Shown: positions 8,017 through 19,506, counted from the stretch's first letter. The stretch: 64,000 nt of DNA from Methyloligella sp. GL2 (GCF_013341275.1 NZ_CP054476.1:2592988-2656987), one strand, 5' to 3'. Program-made: numbers and translations. Notes: generated by a model not told the origin, from the letters alone.

Positions 8017-9568
8017 CGGATGCGTCTTCCGCAGGTTGTTGTCCAGCGCTCTCTTGGGGCGCGGACGGGGCGATCTTCGCCAAGGTCTGTTTGAGATAGT
8101 CCAGCAGCGCGGCGCGGTCGTCGTCGGACAAGGCGCCGGTTTTGTCGATGCGCTCCGCCAGATCGGGTAGATCCTTGGCCAGCGAGGCGGCGAGCGCGGC
8201 CTGCAGCGCGGTCACAGCAGAGAGCGGCAGCGCATCGAACAGCTTCTCCTCCACCGCCAGCAACAGCCCGGCCTGCTCGGCGAGAGTGAGGGGCGCGTTC
8301 TCCGGCTGGGACAGCACCGCCCGGATGCGGCGGCCATGCTCGATGGTCTGGCGGGTACGGTCGTCGACGATGGCGCCGAAGCGCATGAAGACTTCCAGCT
8401 CGAGGAACTGGGCATAGGCGAGGCGGAGATTCTGGGCCAGATCCTTCAGCACCGGCGGCTGGGCCTTGGCGCCGACGCGGGAGACGCTGAGGCCCACATT
8501 CACCGCCGGCTTATGCCCTTCGTGGAACAGCTTCGGCTCCAGATAGATCTGCCCGTCGGTGATGGAGATCAGATTGGTCGGGATATAGGCGGAAAGATTG
8601 CCGGCCTGGGTCTCGGCGATGGGGAGCGCGGTGAGCGAGCCGCTGCCGTTCGCTTCCGAAAGCTTGGCGGCGCGTTCCAGAAGCCGGGAGTGGATATAGA
8701 ACACGTCGCCCGGATAGGCCTCGCGGCCGGGCGGGCGGCGGAGCAGAAGCGAGAGCTCGCGATAGACCGCGGCATGTTTGGTGAGATCGTCGATCACCAG
8801 CAGCGCATGACGCCCCTTGTCGCGGAAATATTCCGCCATGGCGCAAGCGGCGTAAGGCGCCAGCCATTGCAGGCCGGGCGGCGCATCGGCCTCGCCGACG
8901 ACGATGATGCTGCGTTCCGGCGCGCCGTGCTGGCGGATGGTCTCGGTCACCCGGGCGACGGTGGAATCCTTCTGCCCGATGGCGGCGTAGATCGAGATCA
9001 CATCGCTGTCGCGCTGGTTCAGAATGGTGTCGACGCCGATTGCGGTCTTGCCGGTCTTGCGGTCGCCGATGATCAGCTGGCGCTGGCCGCGGCCGAGCGG
9101 GATCATGGCATCGACCACGGTCAGCCCGGTGGAAAGCGGCTCATGCACGACGTCGCGGTCGATGATGCCGGGGGCGGGACGCTCTACCGGATCGTAGCGC
9201 TCCGCCTTAATCGCATCGCCGCCATCGAGTGGCCGCCCCAGCGGATCGACGACGCGGCCCAGCAGCCCCTCGCCAACAGGGGCGCGGGCGATGGCGCGGG
9301 TATCGACGGCCTGCATGCCGGCGGTGACCGAGGTGCTGGGCGAGAGCAGCACACAATGGGCGATGTCCTTGTTGAGAGACAGGGCGAGCCCCAGCCCTTC
9401 CTCGCCGATCTTCACCAGGCCGCTGAGCTTGATGCCGGGAAGGCCGGAGACGGTGGCGATGCCGTCGCCGCAATGCTCCACCACGCCGACGCGCTGGAAG
9501 GCGCCTTCGACATCGAGCCGGTCGAGCTCGCCTTGCGCCGCGGCGAGCCATTTCGCCAGATCGCTCAT
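7994..9568 (-). CDS. atpA: N-ATPase alpha subunit
   Basis: This 524-residue non-catalytic nucleotide-binding subunit has Walker A GDRKTGKTAIG (about 172-182). It also has the DQxG-like region DTILNQRDSDVISIYAAIGQK and the alpha signature around PGREAYPGDVFYIHSRLLERAAK. The C-terminus is Ala/Gln-rich and weakly conserved. The gene overlaps the upstream b-subunit gene by 4 bases and the downstream gamma gene by 23, so translation is coupled. Confidence 0.95.
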   Translation of the reverse strand: MSDLAKWLAAAQGELDRLDVEGAFQRVGVVEHCGDGIATVSGLPGIKLSGLVKIGEEGLGLALSLNKDIAHCVLLSPSTSVTAGMQAVDTRAIARAPVGEGLLGRVVDPLGRPLDGGDAIKAERYDPVERPAPGIIDRDVVHEPLSTGLTVVDAMIPLGRGQRQLIIGDRKTGKTAIGVDTILNQRDSDVISIYAAIGQKDSTVARVTETIRQHGAPERSIIVVGEADAPPGLQWLAPYAACAMAEYFRDKGRHALLVIDDLTKHAAVYRELSLLLRRPPGREAYPGDVFYIHSRLLERAAKLSEANGSGSLTALPIAETQAGNLSAYIPTNLISITDGQIYLEPKLFHEGHKPAVNVGLSVSRVGAKAQPPVLKDLAQNLRLAYAQFLELEVFMRFGAIVDDRTRQTIEHGRRIRAVLSQPENAPLTLAEQAGLLLAVEEKLFDALPLSAVTALQAALAASLAKDLPDLAERIDKTGALSDDDRAALLDYLKQTLAKIAPSAPQESAGQQPAEDASDGAARQT

Positions 9569-10323
9569 GCGGCGCCTCCCCGGCTGTTCTGCAAGATCTC
9601 GCCGGCCTTCTTGAGCTGATCGGACCAGGCGAAGCGGATGGTGGCATGGGGAAAGCGTAGCTCCGCCCCGCCCAGCAGGGCCGCGTCGACGCTATAGCGC
9701 GGCGCGCCCGTGAATTTCAGGGCAGCGCGCAAGCTTTTGGTCCAGGCCCCCTGCTCGGCCCTGGAAAGCTTGGCAGCCGTGGCGATCTCCGGCGCGCCGC
9801 CGGATGCAATATCGCCATCGATGCGGGCGCGGTCCTCCTTGCTCAGATTGCCGATCTGATCCAGCAGGCGGGCGAGAAACACCTCGTTCAGCGCGCCATC
9901 GCCGGTCTTGGCGAGGATGGTGCCGGCCATCTTCACGGCGGTCTGCACGATATCCTCTCTGACGCCTGCGACCGCTTCGGCCTGGCTTTCCTTGGCATCC
10001 CTTTTGGCCTCGGCGCGGATGGCATCGGCCTGTTGCCTGGCATCGGCGAGGATCTTCTTGGCCTCCGCTTCCGCCGTCTCGTGCGCTTGTTTCAGCTCGG
10101 CTTTGCGGGCCTCGTCTAGCCCGGCGGTCTTGGCCTCGAAATCCGCCTTCGCCGCGGTGGCCTGCTTCTCGGTCGCTTCGGCTTGCGTCAGCGCCCGCTC
10201 GGCCAGGGCGCGGCGCTTCTCGATCACCGCGCGCACGGGCTTATAGAGGAAATGCTGCAGCAGCCAGACGAGGAGAAGAAAGTTCACCGTCTGGAGGAGA
10301 AGGGTCCACCAGTCGATTGTCAT
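9565..10323 (-). CDS. atpF: N-ATPase b subunit with a delta-like C-terminal region
   Basis: The product has 252 residues, long for an ordinary b subunit (about 156-180). An N-terminal membrane helix (TVNFLLLVWLLQHFLYKPV, about 12-30) leads into a charged, Ala-rich coiled coil (about 31-140). The last 80 or so residues (SRAEQ...AALKFTGAP.YSVDAALLGGAELRF) look like the C-terminal domain of the delta subunit (VDPSLIGG pattern). No separate delta gene exists in this operon. The stator therefore may use this extension to contact alpha. The delta likeness is my reading and needs a profile comparison. Confidence 0.88.
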   Translation of the reverse strand: MTIDWWTLLLQTVNFLLLVWLLQHFLYKPVRAVIEKRRALAERALTQAEATEKQATAAKADFEAKTAGLDEARKAELKQAHETAEAEAKKILADARQQADAIRAEAKRDAKESQAEAVAGVREDIVQTAVKMAGTILAKTGDGALNEVFLARLLDQIGNLSKEDRARIDGDIASGGAPEIATAAKLSRAEQGAWTKSLRAALKFTGAPRYSVDAALLGGAELRFPHATIRFAWSDQLKKAGEILQNSRGGAA

Positions 10324-10324
10324 G

Positions 10325-10567
10325 TCACTGCGTGAAGGGGTTGGCGTAGAGCAGCAGAAGGGCGACCACCAGGCAGTAGATCGCCATGGTCTCGATCATC
10401 GCCAGACCGACGAACAAGGTGCGGGAGATGGTGCCGGAGGCTTCCGGCTGGCGGGCGATGGCCTCCATCGCCGCAGCAATGGCGCGGCCCTCGGCGAAGG
10501 CCGGGCCGATGGCCCCGACGGAGACGGCAAGCGCCGCCCCGATGATGCTCAACATGTCTACGGTCAT
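10325..10567 (-). CDS. atpE: N-ATPase c subunit (Na+-type ion-binding motif)
   Basis: The 80-residue hairpin proteolipid has two hydrophobic helices joined by the polar loop ARQPEA. Aligned by eye with the Na+-translocating Ilyobacter c subunit, Gln32 corresponds to Glu26 here (AFAEG). The ion carboxylate corresponds to Glu59, and Ser66 to Thr60 (AMIET). This two-carboxylate plus Thr pattern is the one described for Na+-type N-ATPase rings. The start is ATG 10567. The open frame continues upstream through the a-subunit gene but only as an overlap. The ring would translocate Na+ (or H+). Confidence 0.92.
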   Translation of the reverse strand: MTVDMLSIIGAALAVSVGAIGPAFAEGRAIAAAMEAIARQPEASGTISRTLFVGLAMIETMAIYCLVVALLLLYANPFTQ

Positions 10568-10575
10568 AGTCGCTC

Positions 10576-11253
10576 CTATCCTGCTTCGCCGCCGCCGACG
10601 GCGCCGCCAATATAAACCGTGGCGAGAACGGTAAAGATAAAGGCCTGGATCAGGCCAATGAGAATGCCCAGCAGCATGAATGGAACCGGAACGAACAGCC
10701 CGGCCAGAAACAGGATGATGGCCAGCACCAGCTCGTGGCTCATCATGTTGCCGAACAGGCGCATCATCAGGGAGAAGGAGCGCGTCACCTGGGACACCAG
10801 GTTGAGCGGCAGGAGCAGCGGGTTCGGCTCCAGATAGCGCTTGGCATAGGCTTTCAGGCCTTGGCTCCTCAGCCCGTAGAATTGCACCGAGAAAAACACG
10901 ATCAGGGCGAGCGCCGCCGGGGTCTCGATATGGGCGGTGGGCGCTTCGACCCCCGGCAGCATGCCGGAAAGATTGGCGAAGACGAGATAGATGAAGAGGG
11001 TCGCGAGCAGCGGCAGGTATTTCCACGGATCGACGCGGAGGATCGCTTCGACCTGATCGGCGATGGCCTCCACCGCGACCTCGACCACCGTTTGCAGCCA
11101 GCCGCCCTTGACCTTGGCGTGCCGCATGGCGAGCCAGGAGATTGCCACCAGCACCGCCATGATCGCCCAGGTGGTGGTCACCTCCGAGGTGATCGGCACG
11201 GGTCCGAGATGAAACAGGATCTCGGTCTGGAGCGGATGCAGCTGAAGCGTCAT
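10576..11253 (-). CDS. atpB: N-ATPase a subunit
   Basis: This 225-residue polytopic membrane protein forms the stator channel. The essential arginine lies in the conserved segment [16 protein letters not shown] (about 155-170), and the C-terminal helix pair ([19 protein letters not shown]) is typical. It is followed eight bases later by the c-subunit gene and overlaps atpR by 4 bases at its start. The short length and absence of a signal peptide match N-ATPase a subunits. Confidence 0.93.
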   Translation of the reverse strand: MTLQLHPLQTEILFHLGPVPITSEVTTTWAIMAVLVAISWLAMRHAKVKGGWLQTVVEVAVEAIADQVEAILRVDPWKYLPLLATLFIYLVFANLSGMLPGVEAPTAHIETPAALALIVFFSVQFYGLRSQGLKAYAKRYLEPNPLLLPLNLVSQVTRSFSLMMRLFGNMMSHELVLAIILFLAGLFVPVPFMLLGILIGLIQAFIFTVLATVYIGGAVGGGEAG

Positions 11254-11513
11254 GAGCTGGTCAAAGGCTTGAGGCTGAAAAGAACGAGGGTGAACCCGGC
11301 AAGCGAGGCCAGCAGCGCGGCGGCGCCATATTGGGCGATGATCCAGAACAGGCCCGCCGCGCCCACAAGGCGCACAAGATGCAGGGCGACGAGTTTGCCC
11401 GAAGGCGTGCCATCGGCGAACTGCCCGACCTCCTTATGCAGCAGGGCGAAGAAGCCGGCGCCGAGCGCCATGCCGATTGCGGCGAAGAGAGCGATGTGAA
11501 GAGCCAGCTGCAT
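11250..11513 (-). CDS. atpR: AtpR, N-ATPase-specific small membrane subunit
   Basis: The 87-residue protein has three hydrophobic segments ([54 protein letters not shown]). In N-ATPase operons AtpR sits between AtpQ and subunit a and is thought to help assemble the a/c interface. Start ATG 11513 overlaps the last base of the atpQ stop codon. The frame is open further upstream but that part lies within atpQ. Confidence 0.85.
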   Translation of the reverse strand: MQLALHIALFAAIGMALGAGFFALLHKEVGQFADGTPSGKLVALHLVRLVGAAGLFWIIAQYGAAALLASLAGFTLVLFSLKPLTSS

Positions 11514-11810
11514 TACGGGTCGTTTCGAATCCTCTGCCAGACGAGATAGAAGCCGAGCCCGGCGCCGAGGAAAATCAGGCTTCCGGTCCAAAACACGCCC
11601 TGGTCGAACATCTTGTCGAGCCAGCGGCCGAGCAGCGCGCCGAGCACGGCAGGCGCCACCACCAGCCAGCCAAACGCGCCGATCATCGAGAGGTTCTGCC
11701 AGAGCGGCCGTTCGCCTTCGCGCTCCCAGCGGGCGCGGCGTTCGGTCCGCCGTTCGACGGAGCGGTAAAGCCCGTTCTGCTTGCCGTCACCGTTGGCGTC
11801 TTTTGGCTCG

Positions 11811-11818
<8 letters not shown>
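11513..11818 (-). CDS. atpQ: AtpQ, N-ATPase-associated AtpI-like membrane protein
   Basis: The 101-residue protein has a charged N-terminal half (MNDEPKDANG..., ERRTERRARW) and two transmembrane helices (GAFGWLVVAPAVLGALLG and FWTGSLIFLGAGLGFYLVW). This is the AtpI/AtpQ layout, and in N-ATPases it is linked to c-ring assembly. ATG 11818 is chosen because it overlaps the atpC stop by 8 bases. The open frame extends 11 codons upstream inside atpC. Confidence 0.85.
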
Positions 11819-13783
<1,965 letters not shown>

Positions 13784-13933
13784 TTATACCGGTTTCGCTT
13801 TACTGAATGGACCTTAGGCCCAAGCGAGACGGTGCGCCGCATGCCGACAACAGCCCGAAAGCGATGACGAAATCGTTATTCGGGTTTGAGCGGCGGGCTT
13901 CCCATATCGGGGATACGCAAATGGAGGTTTCGA

Positions 13934-14392
13934 ATGCCGAAATATACAAAAAATCCCGAAGCCATCTCGCAACTGACCCCCGAGCAGTATCGCGTGACCC
14001 AGGAAAGCGGCACCGAGCGGCCGTTCAGCAATGAATTCTGGGACAATCACGCGCCGGGGCTCTATGTCGACATCGTCTCCGGCGAGCCGCTATTCTCGTC
14101 GAAAGACAAGTATGACAGCCATTGCGGCTGGCCGAGCTTCACCAAGCCGGTGGAAGAGAGCCATGTGCTGGAGAATTCCGACACCAGCCACGGCATGGTG
14201 CGCACCGAGGTTCGCTCCACCCATGGCGACTCTCATCTCGGCCATGTCTTCGAGGACGGGCCGCAGGAGACCGGCGGGCTTCGCTATTGCATCAACTCCG
14301 CCTCGCTCCGCTTCATCCCGGTGGATGAGCTGGAGGCGGAAGGCTATGGCGACTATCTGAAGCTGTTCGACACGGAAGGAGCAAACAAATGA
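13934..14392 (+). CDS. msrB: MsrB, peptide-methionine (R)-S-oxide reductase
   Basis: This 152-residue enzyme reduces methionine-R-sulfoxide. The catalytic Cys is in [13 protein letters not shown], and the family blocks [22 protein letters not shown] and [10 protein letters not shown] are present. The zinc-binding CxxC pairs found in many MsrB proteins are absent. The start is ATG 13934 behind GGAGG (spacing 6). The open frame extends 16 codons upstream without a ribosome site. It overlaps msrA by 4 bases. A divergent promoter region of about 190 bases separates it from the N-ATPase operon. Confidence 0.93.
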   Translation: MPKYTKNPEAISQLTPEQYRVTQESGTERPFSNEFWDNHAPGLYVDIVSGEPLFSSKDKYDSHCGWPSFTKPVEESHVLENSDTSHGMVRTEVRSTHGDSHLGHVFEDGPQETGGLRYCINSASLRFIPVDELEAEGYGDYLKLFDTEGANK

Positions 14393-14913
14393 CGGCAGAG
14401 ACGAGCGAACGCGCGGTTCTGGCGGGCGGCTGCTTCTGGGGCATGCAGGATCTGCTGCGGCGCTATCCCGGCGTGCTCTCCACCCGGGTCGGCTATACCG
14501 GCGGCGACGTTCCCAACGCCACCTATCGCAATCACGGCGACCATGCCGAGGCGATCGAGATCGTGTTCGATCCGGCGAAGCTGAGCTACCGCAAGCTGCT
14601 GGAGTTCTTCTTCCAGATTCACGATCCGACCACCAAGGACCGCCAGGGCAACGATATGGGCCGCAGCTACCGCTCGGCGATCTTCTATACCAGCGAGGCG
14701 CAGAAAGAGACCGCGCTGGACACCATCGCCGATGTCGACGCTTCCGGGCTTTGGCCGGGCAAGGTGGTGACGGAGGTCGTTCCGGCCAGCGATTTCTGGG
14801 AGGCCGAGCCGGAGCACCAGGATTATCTGGAGAATTACCCCAACGGCTATACCTGCCATTTCGTCCGGCCAGGCTGGGTGCTGCCGAAGCGGCAGCAGGC
14901 CGCCGCGGAGTAA
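14389..14913 (+). CDS. msrA: MsrA, peptide-methionine (S)-S-oxide reductase
   Basis: The 174-residue enzyme has the catalytic [11 protein letters not shown] motif at residues 12-22, then GYTGG, and [22 protein letters not shown]. It is the stereochemical partner of MsrB. Its start codon overlaps the msrB stop (ATGA), so the two are translationally coupled. No resolving-Cys tail is seen at the C-terminus, which ends KRQQAAAE. Cytoplasmic, as there is no signal peptide. Confidence 0.94.
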   Translation: MTAETSERAVLAGGCFWGMQDLLRRYPGVLSTRVGYTGGDVPNATYRNHGDHAEAIEIVFDPAKLSYRKLLEFFFQIHDPTTKDRQGNDMGRSYRSAIFYTSEAQKETALDTIADVDASGLWPGKVVTEVVPASDFWEAEPEHQDYLENYPNGYTCHFVRPGWVLPKRQQAAAE

Positions 14914-15014
14914 GCGCGAAACGCACTGATTGGGAGATCCGGCGGGCCGCGCGGCGGCCTGCCGGATCCCCTTGCGCTTGCAACAGAGCCGCCGAAGGCT
15001 TAGCCAAGCCGGCC

Positions 15015-16556
15015 ATGTCTGCAAATTCAAAGCCTGCCATTTTCGACCAGGGCCCGCCGCCGCCCTGCCCGCACGCCTTCAATCTCGCCGCCTATGTGCT
15101 CAGCCACGCGCAAGATCTGGCCGAAAGAAGCGCGCTTTGCGTGCTCTCCGCCGACGGGGCTGAGCGCTGGAGCTATGCGGCGCTGGAGGCCGCCGTGCTG
15201 GGGACGGCGCGGGGCTTCCTGGATCAGGGTTTGAGGCCCGGCGACCGGGTGCTGATGCGGCTGGGGAACAGCGTGGAATTCCCGGTCTGCTATCTGGCAA
15301 GCATTGCCGCCGATCTCATTCCGGTGCCGACCTCATCGCTGCTGACCGCGCCGGAAGTAGCGCAGATCGCGGACGATGTCTCGCCTGCGCTGATCGTGGC
15401 CGAGGACGGGCTATCGCTGCCGCCGGAGCCGCCCTGCCCGGTGATCTCGGCGGAGGCGATGCGGCAGATGTATGCCCTGCCGCCGGCCGACTATGCGATG
15501 GGCGATCCGGAGCGGCCCGCCTATATCATCTATACCTCCGGCACCTCCGGTTCTCCCCGCGCCGTCACCCATGCTCATCGGGCGATCTGGGCGCGGCGGA
15601 TGATGTGGGAGGGCTGGTACGGGCTGAAACAGAGCGACCGGCTGCTGCATGCCGGCGCCTTCAACTGGACCTATACGCTCGGCACCGGCTTGATGGATCC
15701 ATGGACCGTCGGCGCGACGTCGCTGATCCCGGACAAGAGCGTGACGCCGGACCAGCTGGGCGCGCTTCTCGCCGAGCACGAGGCGACATTGTTCGCCGCC
15801 GCGCCCGGCATCTATCGCCGGCTGCTGCGAAACGACCTGCCGAAGCTGCCTGCCCTGCGCCACGGGCTCTCCGCCGGCGAGAAGCTGCCCGATGCCACCC
15901 GCGCCGCCTGGGAGAGTGCGACGGGCACGCCGGTGTTCGAAGCCTTCGGCATGTCGGAATGCTCCACCTTCGTCTCCGGCTCGCCGAGCCATCCGGCGCC
16001 TGCCGGCACGCTGGGCTATCCGCAAACTGGGCGTCGCGTGGCGGTGCTCGGCGAGGACGGACCGGTGGCCGTCGGCGCGCCCGGGGTGCTTTCTGTCTCG
16101 CATCGCGATCCGGGACTGATGCTGTGCTATTGGGGTGCGGAAGACGAGACGAAAGCGCGCTTTCAAGGCGAATGGTTCTTGACCGGCGACATGGTGCGCA
16201 TGGGCGAGGACGGGGCGCTGACCTATCTCGGCCGCGCCGACGATATGATGAATGCCGGCGGCATCCGTGTCTCGCCCATCGAGGTGGAGCATGCGCTGAA
16301 TGCTCATCCGGCCATCGCCGAGAGCGCGGCCGCCGAAGTACAGGTGAAGGCCGACACCACGGTGATCGCGGCGTTCTATGTGGCGAAGTCCGACGTTGCG
16401 ACCGAGGAGCTGGAGCGTTTCGCCGCCGAGCGGCTGGCCGGCTATAAATGTCCGCGTATCTATGCGCAGGTGGAGGCCTTACCGAAAGGCGCCAACGGCA
16501 AGCTGCTGCGCCGGGCCTTGCGCGAGGCATACGAGAAGAGCCACAGCCCGGCCTGA
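15015..16556 (+). CDS. AMP-forming acyl-CoA synthetase (benzoate-CoA ligase-like)
   Basis: The 513-residue member of the ANL superfamily shows the P-loop-like YTSGTSGSPRAV, EAFGMSECSTFV (A5 region), the TGD motif in WFLTGDMVRM, YLGRADDMMNAGGIRVSP, and the catalytic Lys in PKGANGKLLRR. It activates a carboxylic acid to its CoA thioester. The substrate is unknown, though the compact size and motifs resemble benzoate/short-acid ligases. ATG 15015 fits the family start. The frame is open 88 codons upstream but overlaps msrA there. It stands alone between msrA and a terminator. Confidence 0.85.
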   Translation: MSANSKPAIFDQGPPPPCPHAFNLAAYVLSHAQDLAERSALCVLSADGAERWSYAALEAAVLGTARGFLDQGLRPGDRVLMRLGNSVEFPVCYLASIAADLIPVPTSSLLTAPEVAQIADDVSPALIVAEDGLSLPPEPPCPVISAEAMRQMYALPPADYAMGDPERPAYIIYTSGTSGSPRAVTHAHRAIWARRMMWEGWYGLKQSDRLLHAGAFNWTYTLGTGLMDPWTVGATSLIPDKSVTPDQLGALLAEHEATLFAAAPGIYRRLLRNDLPKLPALRHGLSAGEKLPDATRAAWESATGTPVFEAFGMSECSTFVSGSPSHPAPAGTLGYPQTGRRVAVLGEDGPVAVGAPGVLSVSHRDPGLMLCYWGAEDETKARFQGEWFLTGDMVRMGEDGALTYLGRADDMMNAGGIRVSPIEVEHALNAHPAIAESAAAEVQVKADTTVIAAFYVAKSDVATEELERFAAERLAGYKCPRIYAQVEALPKGANGKLLRRALREAYEKSHSPA

Positions 16557-16566
16557 TCTCTCACGC

Positions 16567-16603
16567 AAAGACGCCCGCACCGGTCCCCGATGCGGGCGTC
16601 TTT
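16567..16603. terminator. Bidirectional terminator between acyl-CoA synthetase and TonB receptor
   Basis: A perfect 13-base-pair stem pairs 16567-16579 with 16591-16603. An A run on its left and T-rich sequence on its right mean it can act on both strands. It lies between two convergent genes, 10 bases after one stop and 20 before the other. Confidence 0.92.
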
Positions 16604-16623
16604 CTTGCGATGTGCGGCAGCGG

Positions 16624-19065
16624 TTAGAACTTCATATTCGCCGCGACATAGAAGGAGCGGCCCATGCCGGGGACCGGGATGCCCCAGGGCACGCCGCCGG
16701 CGGACATGGTCGCGCCCTGGCCGAGATAGAGCCCGCCTAAGGGAAGCTCGTAATAGGTATCGAAGACATTCTCGACACCAAGATCGAGCCGCCATCTCTT
16801 CCCCTGATAGGAGGTTCTAAGGTGCAGCAGCGCGTAGGCGCCGGTCTCCACCTCGTTATGAACTTGCGAGACTTTGGTCTTGGCGCCGACGAGTTGGGTC
16901 TCGACGGTGTTGGTCCAGCGGCCGAGCTTCTGCTCCAGGGCGAGCGCCGAGTTGACCGGCATGATGTGGTAGAGATTATCGTCCAGCTCAGTGTTTTCGC
17001 CGTATGTGTAGGACAGCAATCCGCGCGCGGTGAAGGTGCCGTAGCGGGTATCTTCCGCCAAGGTCATGTGACCGGACAGATCCACGCCGAACAGGCTGGC
17101 ATCCTGATTGGCGAATTGCAGGAAGACAAACCCTTCCTTAGCCGTCAGGCTGTCCCGCACCGCTTGCGAATTGCCGCAAACCCCGACGGGGCAGCGGCGC
17201 ACGCCGATATAGTCCTGGATATAGGTGTAGTACGGCGTGACCTTCAGCCCGGCCCGGTCGTCCGGCTTGTGCCAATCCGCGGTGGCGCTGATGGTATGGG
17301 CGACTTCCGGGTCGAGATCGAGATTGCCGATATAGTAGTTGCCGTCGCCGAACCAGCCATTCATCTCCATGGCCATCATCACGTTGGACCAGGTGTAGCG
17401 CTCGTAGAGATTGGGCGAGCGGGCTTTGCGGGCATAGCCGAAGGAGTAGGTCTTGCGCTCGTCCGGCTTATAGAAGGCTTCCGCCGTCACGTCCCAATTC
17501 TGGTCGGTGCGGCTGCGGTCGGCATTGTTGAAGGTCGTTGCCGGGAAAAGCGGCGCGGCATCGTACATGGCGTTGTAGCCATGCACCGGGCCGGTATCCA
17601 TCATCACCGTGTCGGAGCGGACGCCGAGCTGCGTGGTCCAGCGGTTGCTCCATTTGGCCTCCCACTCGGCGAAGACATCGAAGCGATCGCGCTTGCCGTC
17701 ATTGATGTTGAGGAAGGTGTCCGGAGCCATCATGCTCATCGCACCGGCGGGCAGATTGCGCGGCGATGGCGGCCACCAGTCGTTGTAATCGTAGTGCTGA
17801 TATTCGCTGCCGACGCGCAGGATATGCTGATCCGTTACGTCGATGCTGGCCTTGATCTTGGCGCCGGTGTTCAGCGCCTTGGTCTTCATCGGCATGCCCG
17901 GGGCGACGATGCCGGTCATCATGTTCTGATAGTAGAATTGCTTGTCGTCGCCGAAATCCATCTCGTGACGGACATTCTGGTGATAGGCCTGGGCCTCCAG
18001 CACACCCCAATCGTATTCGCCGGTGTAGCGGAGATTGGCCTGCAGGGTGTTGTTCGCGGTCATGTCCATCCGCTGGTTCGGATAGTTCTGGAACGGGATG
18101 TTCTGGATGCCGAGATCGAACTGCAGCAAGTGATTGCGGTTGCGGGCAGCCACCGAGACGTTGTGGTTCTGGGCCTCGTAGGCCGAAGACCCCACCTCGT
18201 TGCCGCGCAGCCAGGGGATCGAGACCGGCACGGAGGGCACCTGCGTGAACGCGGGTCCGGCCGGCTTGAAGCTGCCGCCGGCGCTGTAATTGCCCGATGC
18301 CGCATAGGAGCCGTCATAGCGGATGCTGAAATTCTGCGTCGCGGCAGAGGCGGAAGCATTGCCGCCATAAGCATCGCCATTGGTGCGGTAATAGGAGCCG
18401 ATCTCAGCGGAGGTGGCGATGCCCTGCTTGGCGGCGGCGAAGACCGGGGCCGGCGGGTTGACCACGATAGCGCCGCCCACCGCATCGCCGCCGACGCTGA
18501 CCGGCACGAGGGCGGAATAGACCTCGATGGAGCCGACTTGCGAGGGGGCGACATAAGAAAGCGGCGGGTTCATCTGATTGGCGCAAGCGGCGATCAGATC
18601 CATGCCGCCGACTTGGGTGGTGAGGCGGTCCGCGGCGAGGCCGTTGAGATAGGGAAGGCCCGAGACGCCGCCTGCGCTATAGGTGGCGCCGCCGGGAATG
18701 CCGTTCAGCAGCGCTGCGGTATCGCTGGTTTCGGCGCGCTGGGCGGCGATGTTGCGCACGCTCGACGGCATCCCTGCCGGCTGGCTGGCGCTGGGCAGCG
18801 GGGTCATGACCGGTTCGGGCGGCATCGGCGCTGCAGCGGGGGCACCGGTGCTGGCTGTGGACCGCGTGGGCGGGCGATAGACCGGCACCGGGGTTGGGAC
18901 CGGCGGCTGGACCACCTCGACCGGCGGCACCATGACCTCCTCGGCGGTTTGATCGATTTGGGCCGACTGGCCCGACGATGTGGCATTTTCCTGCGCCATC
19001 GCAGGACCTGCAATGCAGGCGAAAACAATTGCGCAGGCAAAGGCTGCGCGACGACGAGCCGGCAT
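16624..19065 (-). CDS. TonB-dependent outer-membrane receptor, probably copper (OprC/NosA-like)
   Basis: The 813-residue protein has a signal peptide (cleavage near GPAMAQ, residue 25), a Pro-rich linker (about 45-100), a plug domain and a 22-strand-type barrel ending in an aromatic residue (AANMKF). The plug segment CANQMNPPLSYVAP resembles CPNRMDAPTSYISP of OprC. Met-rich stretches (GMPMKTKAL, MSMMAPDTF, MMAMEMNG) also suit copper. The DUF2946 gene just upstream is often found with copper receptors. Cobalamin is an alternative substrate because cobC-cobS lie next door, but no B12 riboswitch was found. Confidence 0.78.
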   Translation of the reverse strand: MPARRRAAFACAIVFACIAGPAMAQENATSSGQSAQIDQTAEEVMVPPVEVVQPPVPTPVPVYRPPTRSTASTGAPAAAPMPPEPVMTPLPSASQPAGMPSSVRNIAAQRAETSDTAALLNGIPGGATYSAGGVSGLPYLNGLAADRLTTQVGGMDLIAACANQMNPPLSYVAPSQVGSIEVYSALVPVSVGGDAVGGAIVVNPPAPVFAAAKQGIATSAEIGSYYRTNGDAYGGNASASAATQNFSIRYDGSYAASGNYSAGGSFKPAGPAFTQVPSVPVSIPWLRGNEVGSSAYEAQNHNVSVAARNRNHLLQFDLGIQNIPFQNYPNQRMDMTANNTLQANLRYTGEYDWGVLEAQAYHQNVRHEMDFGDDKQFYYQNMMTGIVAPGMPMKTKALNTGAKIKASIDVTDQHILRVGSEYQHYDYNDWWPPSPRNLPAGAMSMMAPDTFLNINDGKRDRFDVFAEWEAKWSNRWTTQLGVRSDTVMMDTGPVHGYNAMYDAAPLFPATTFNNADRSRTDQNWDVTAEAFYKPDERKTYSFGYARKARSPNLYERYTWSNVMMAMEMNGWFGDGNYYIGNLDLDPEVAHTISATADWHKPDDRAGLKVTPYYTYIQDYIGVRRCPVGVCGNSQAVRDSLTAKEGFVFLQFANQDASLFGVDLSGHMTLAEDTRYGTFTARGLLSYTYGENTELDDNLYHIMPVNSALALEQKLGRWTNTVETQLVGAKTKVSQVHNEVETGAYALLHLRTSYQGKRWRLDLGVENVFDTYYELPLGGLYLGQGATMSAGGVPWGIPVPGMGRSFYVAANMKF

Positions 19066-19131
19066 GGCGGCATCCCCCGTTCAGACAAATAAGCTCGCGC
19101 CGTTGGCCGGCGCGATAGGTTGAAGCGATTG

Positions 19132-19506
19132 TCAGGCGGAGATGTGCGGGGGCCCGCGGCTTTGCGGGGTGATGCTGCGGTGCCCGGCCCCGATCTCATC
19201 GGAGGCCGGCAGAAAGACGCGCGGCGGGACCGGCGGCAGCTGGAAGGCAAGGCCGGCGCCGAGCGCGGCGAGCTGAAAGCCCGCATGGCCGTGACAGAAG
19301 GGACAGCCGTGATCGGCCTTCTGGCGGTCGGAGTCCTGGGAGCCGTCGCTATGACAGATGACGACGCTACCGAGCTCCGACTGAACGAGAGCCGTGACGG
19401 TCTGGGAGACCAGATGACCGGGGATCAGCGCGGCATAGAACAGCACGCCGAGAAGCCCGAGAGCTCCGGCCATGCGCCGCCAGATTCCGTGTCTAAATCC
19501 CCCCAT
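19132..19506 (-). CDS. DUF2946 protein with CPFC motif, likely copper-associated
   Basis: The product has 124 residues. An N-terminal hydrophobic segment (LGLLGVLFYAALIPGHLVS) is followed by a Cys/His cluster: VICHSD, then DHGCPFCHGHAG, the DUF2946 hallmark. A second hydrophobic stretch and a Pro-rich tail complete it. The Cys and His residues suggest metal binding in the periplasm or membrane. ATG 19506 is chosen because the segment upstream is not family-like. It precedes the TonB receptor by 66 bases in the same direction, so the two probably form an operon. The exact function of DUF2946 is unknown. Confidence 0.75.
   Translation of the reverse strand: MGGFRHGIWRRMAGALGLLGVLFYAALIPGHLVSQTVTALVQSELGSVVICHSDGSQDSDRQKADHGCPFCHGHAGFQLAALGAGLAFQLPPVPPRVFLPASDEIGAGHRSITPQSRGPPHISA

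Noticed and set aside
16822-19092. 756-codon open frame on the plus strand opposite the TonB receptor
   Set aside because: It lies antisense to a receptor with signal peptide and barrel. Long antisense frames are common in this high-GC DNA.
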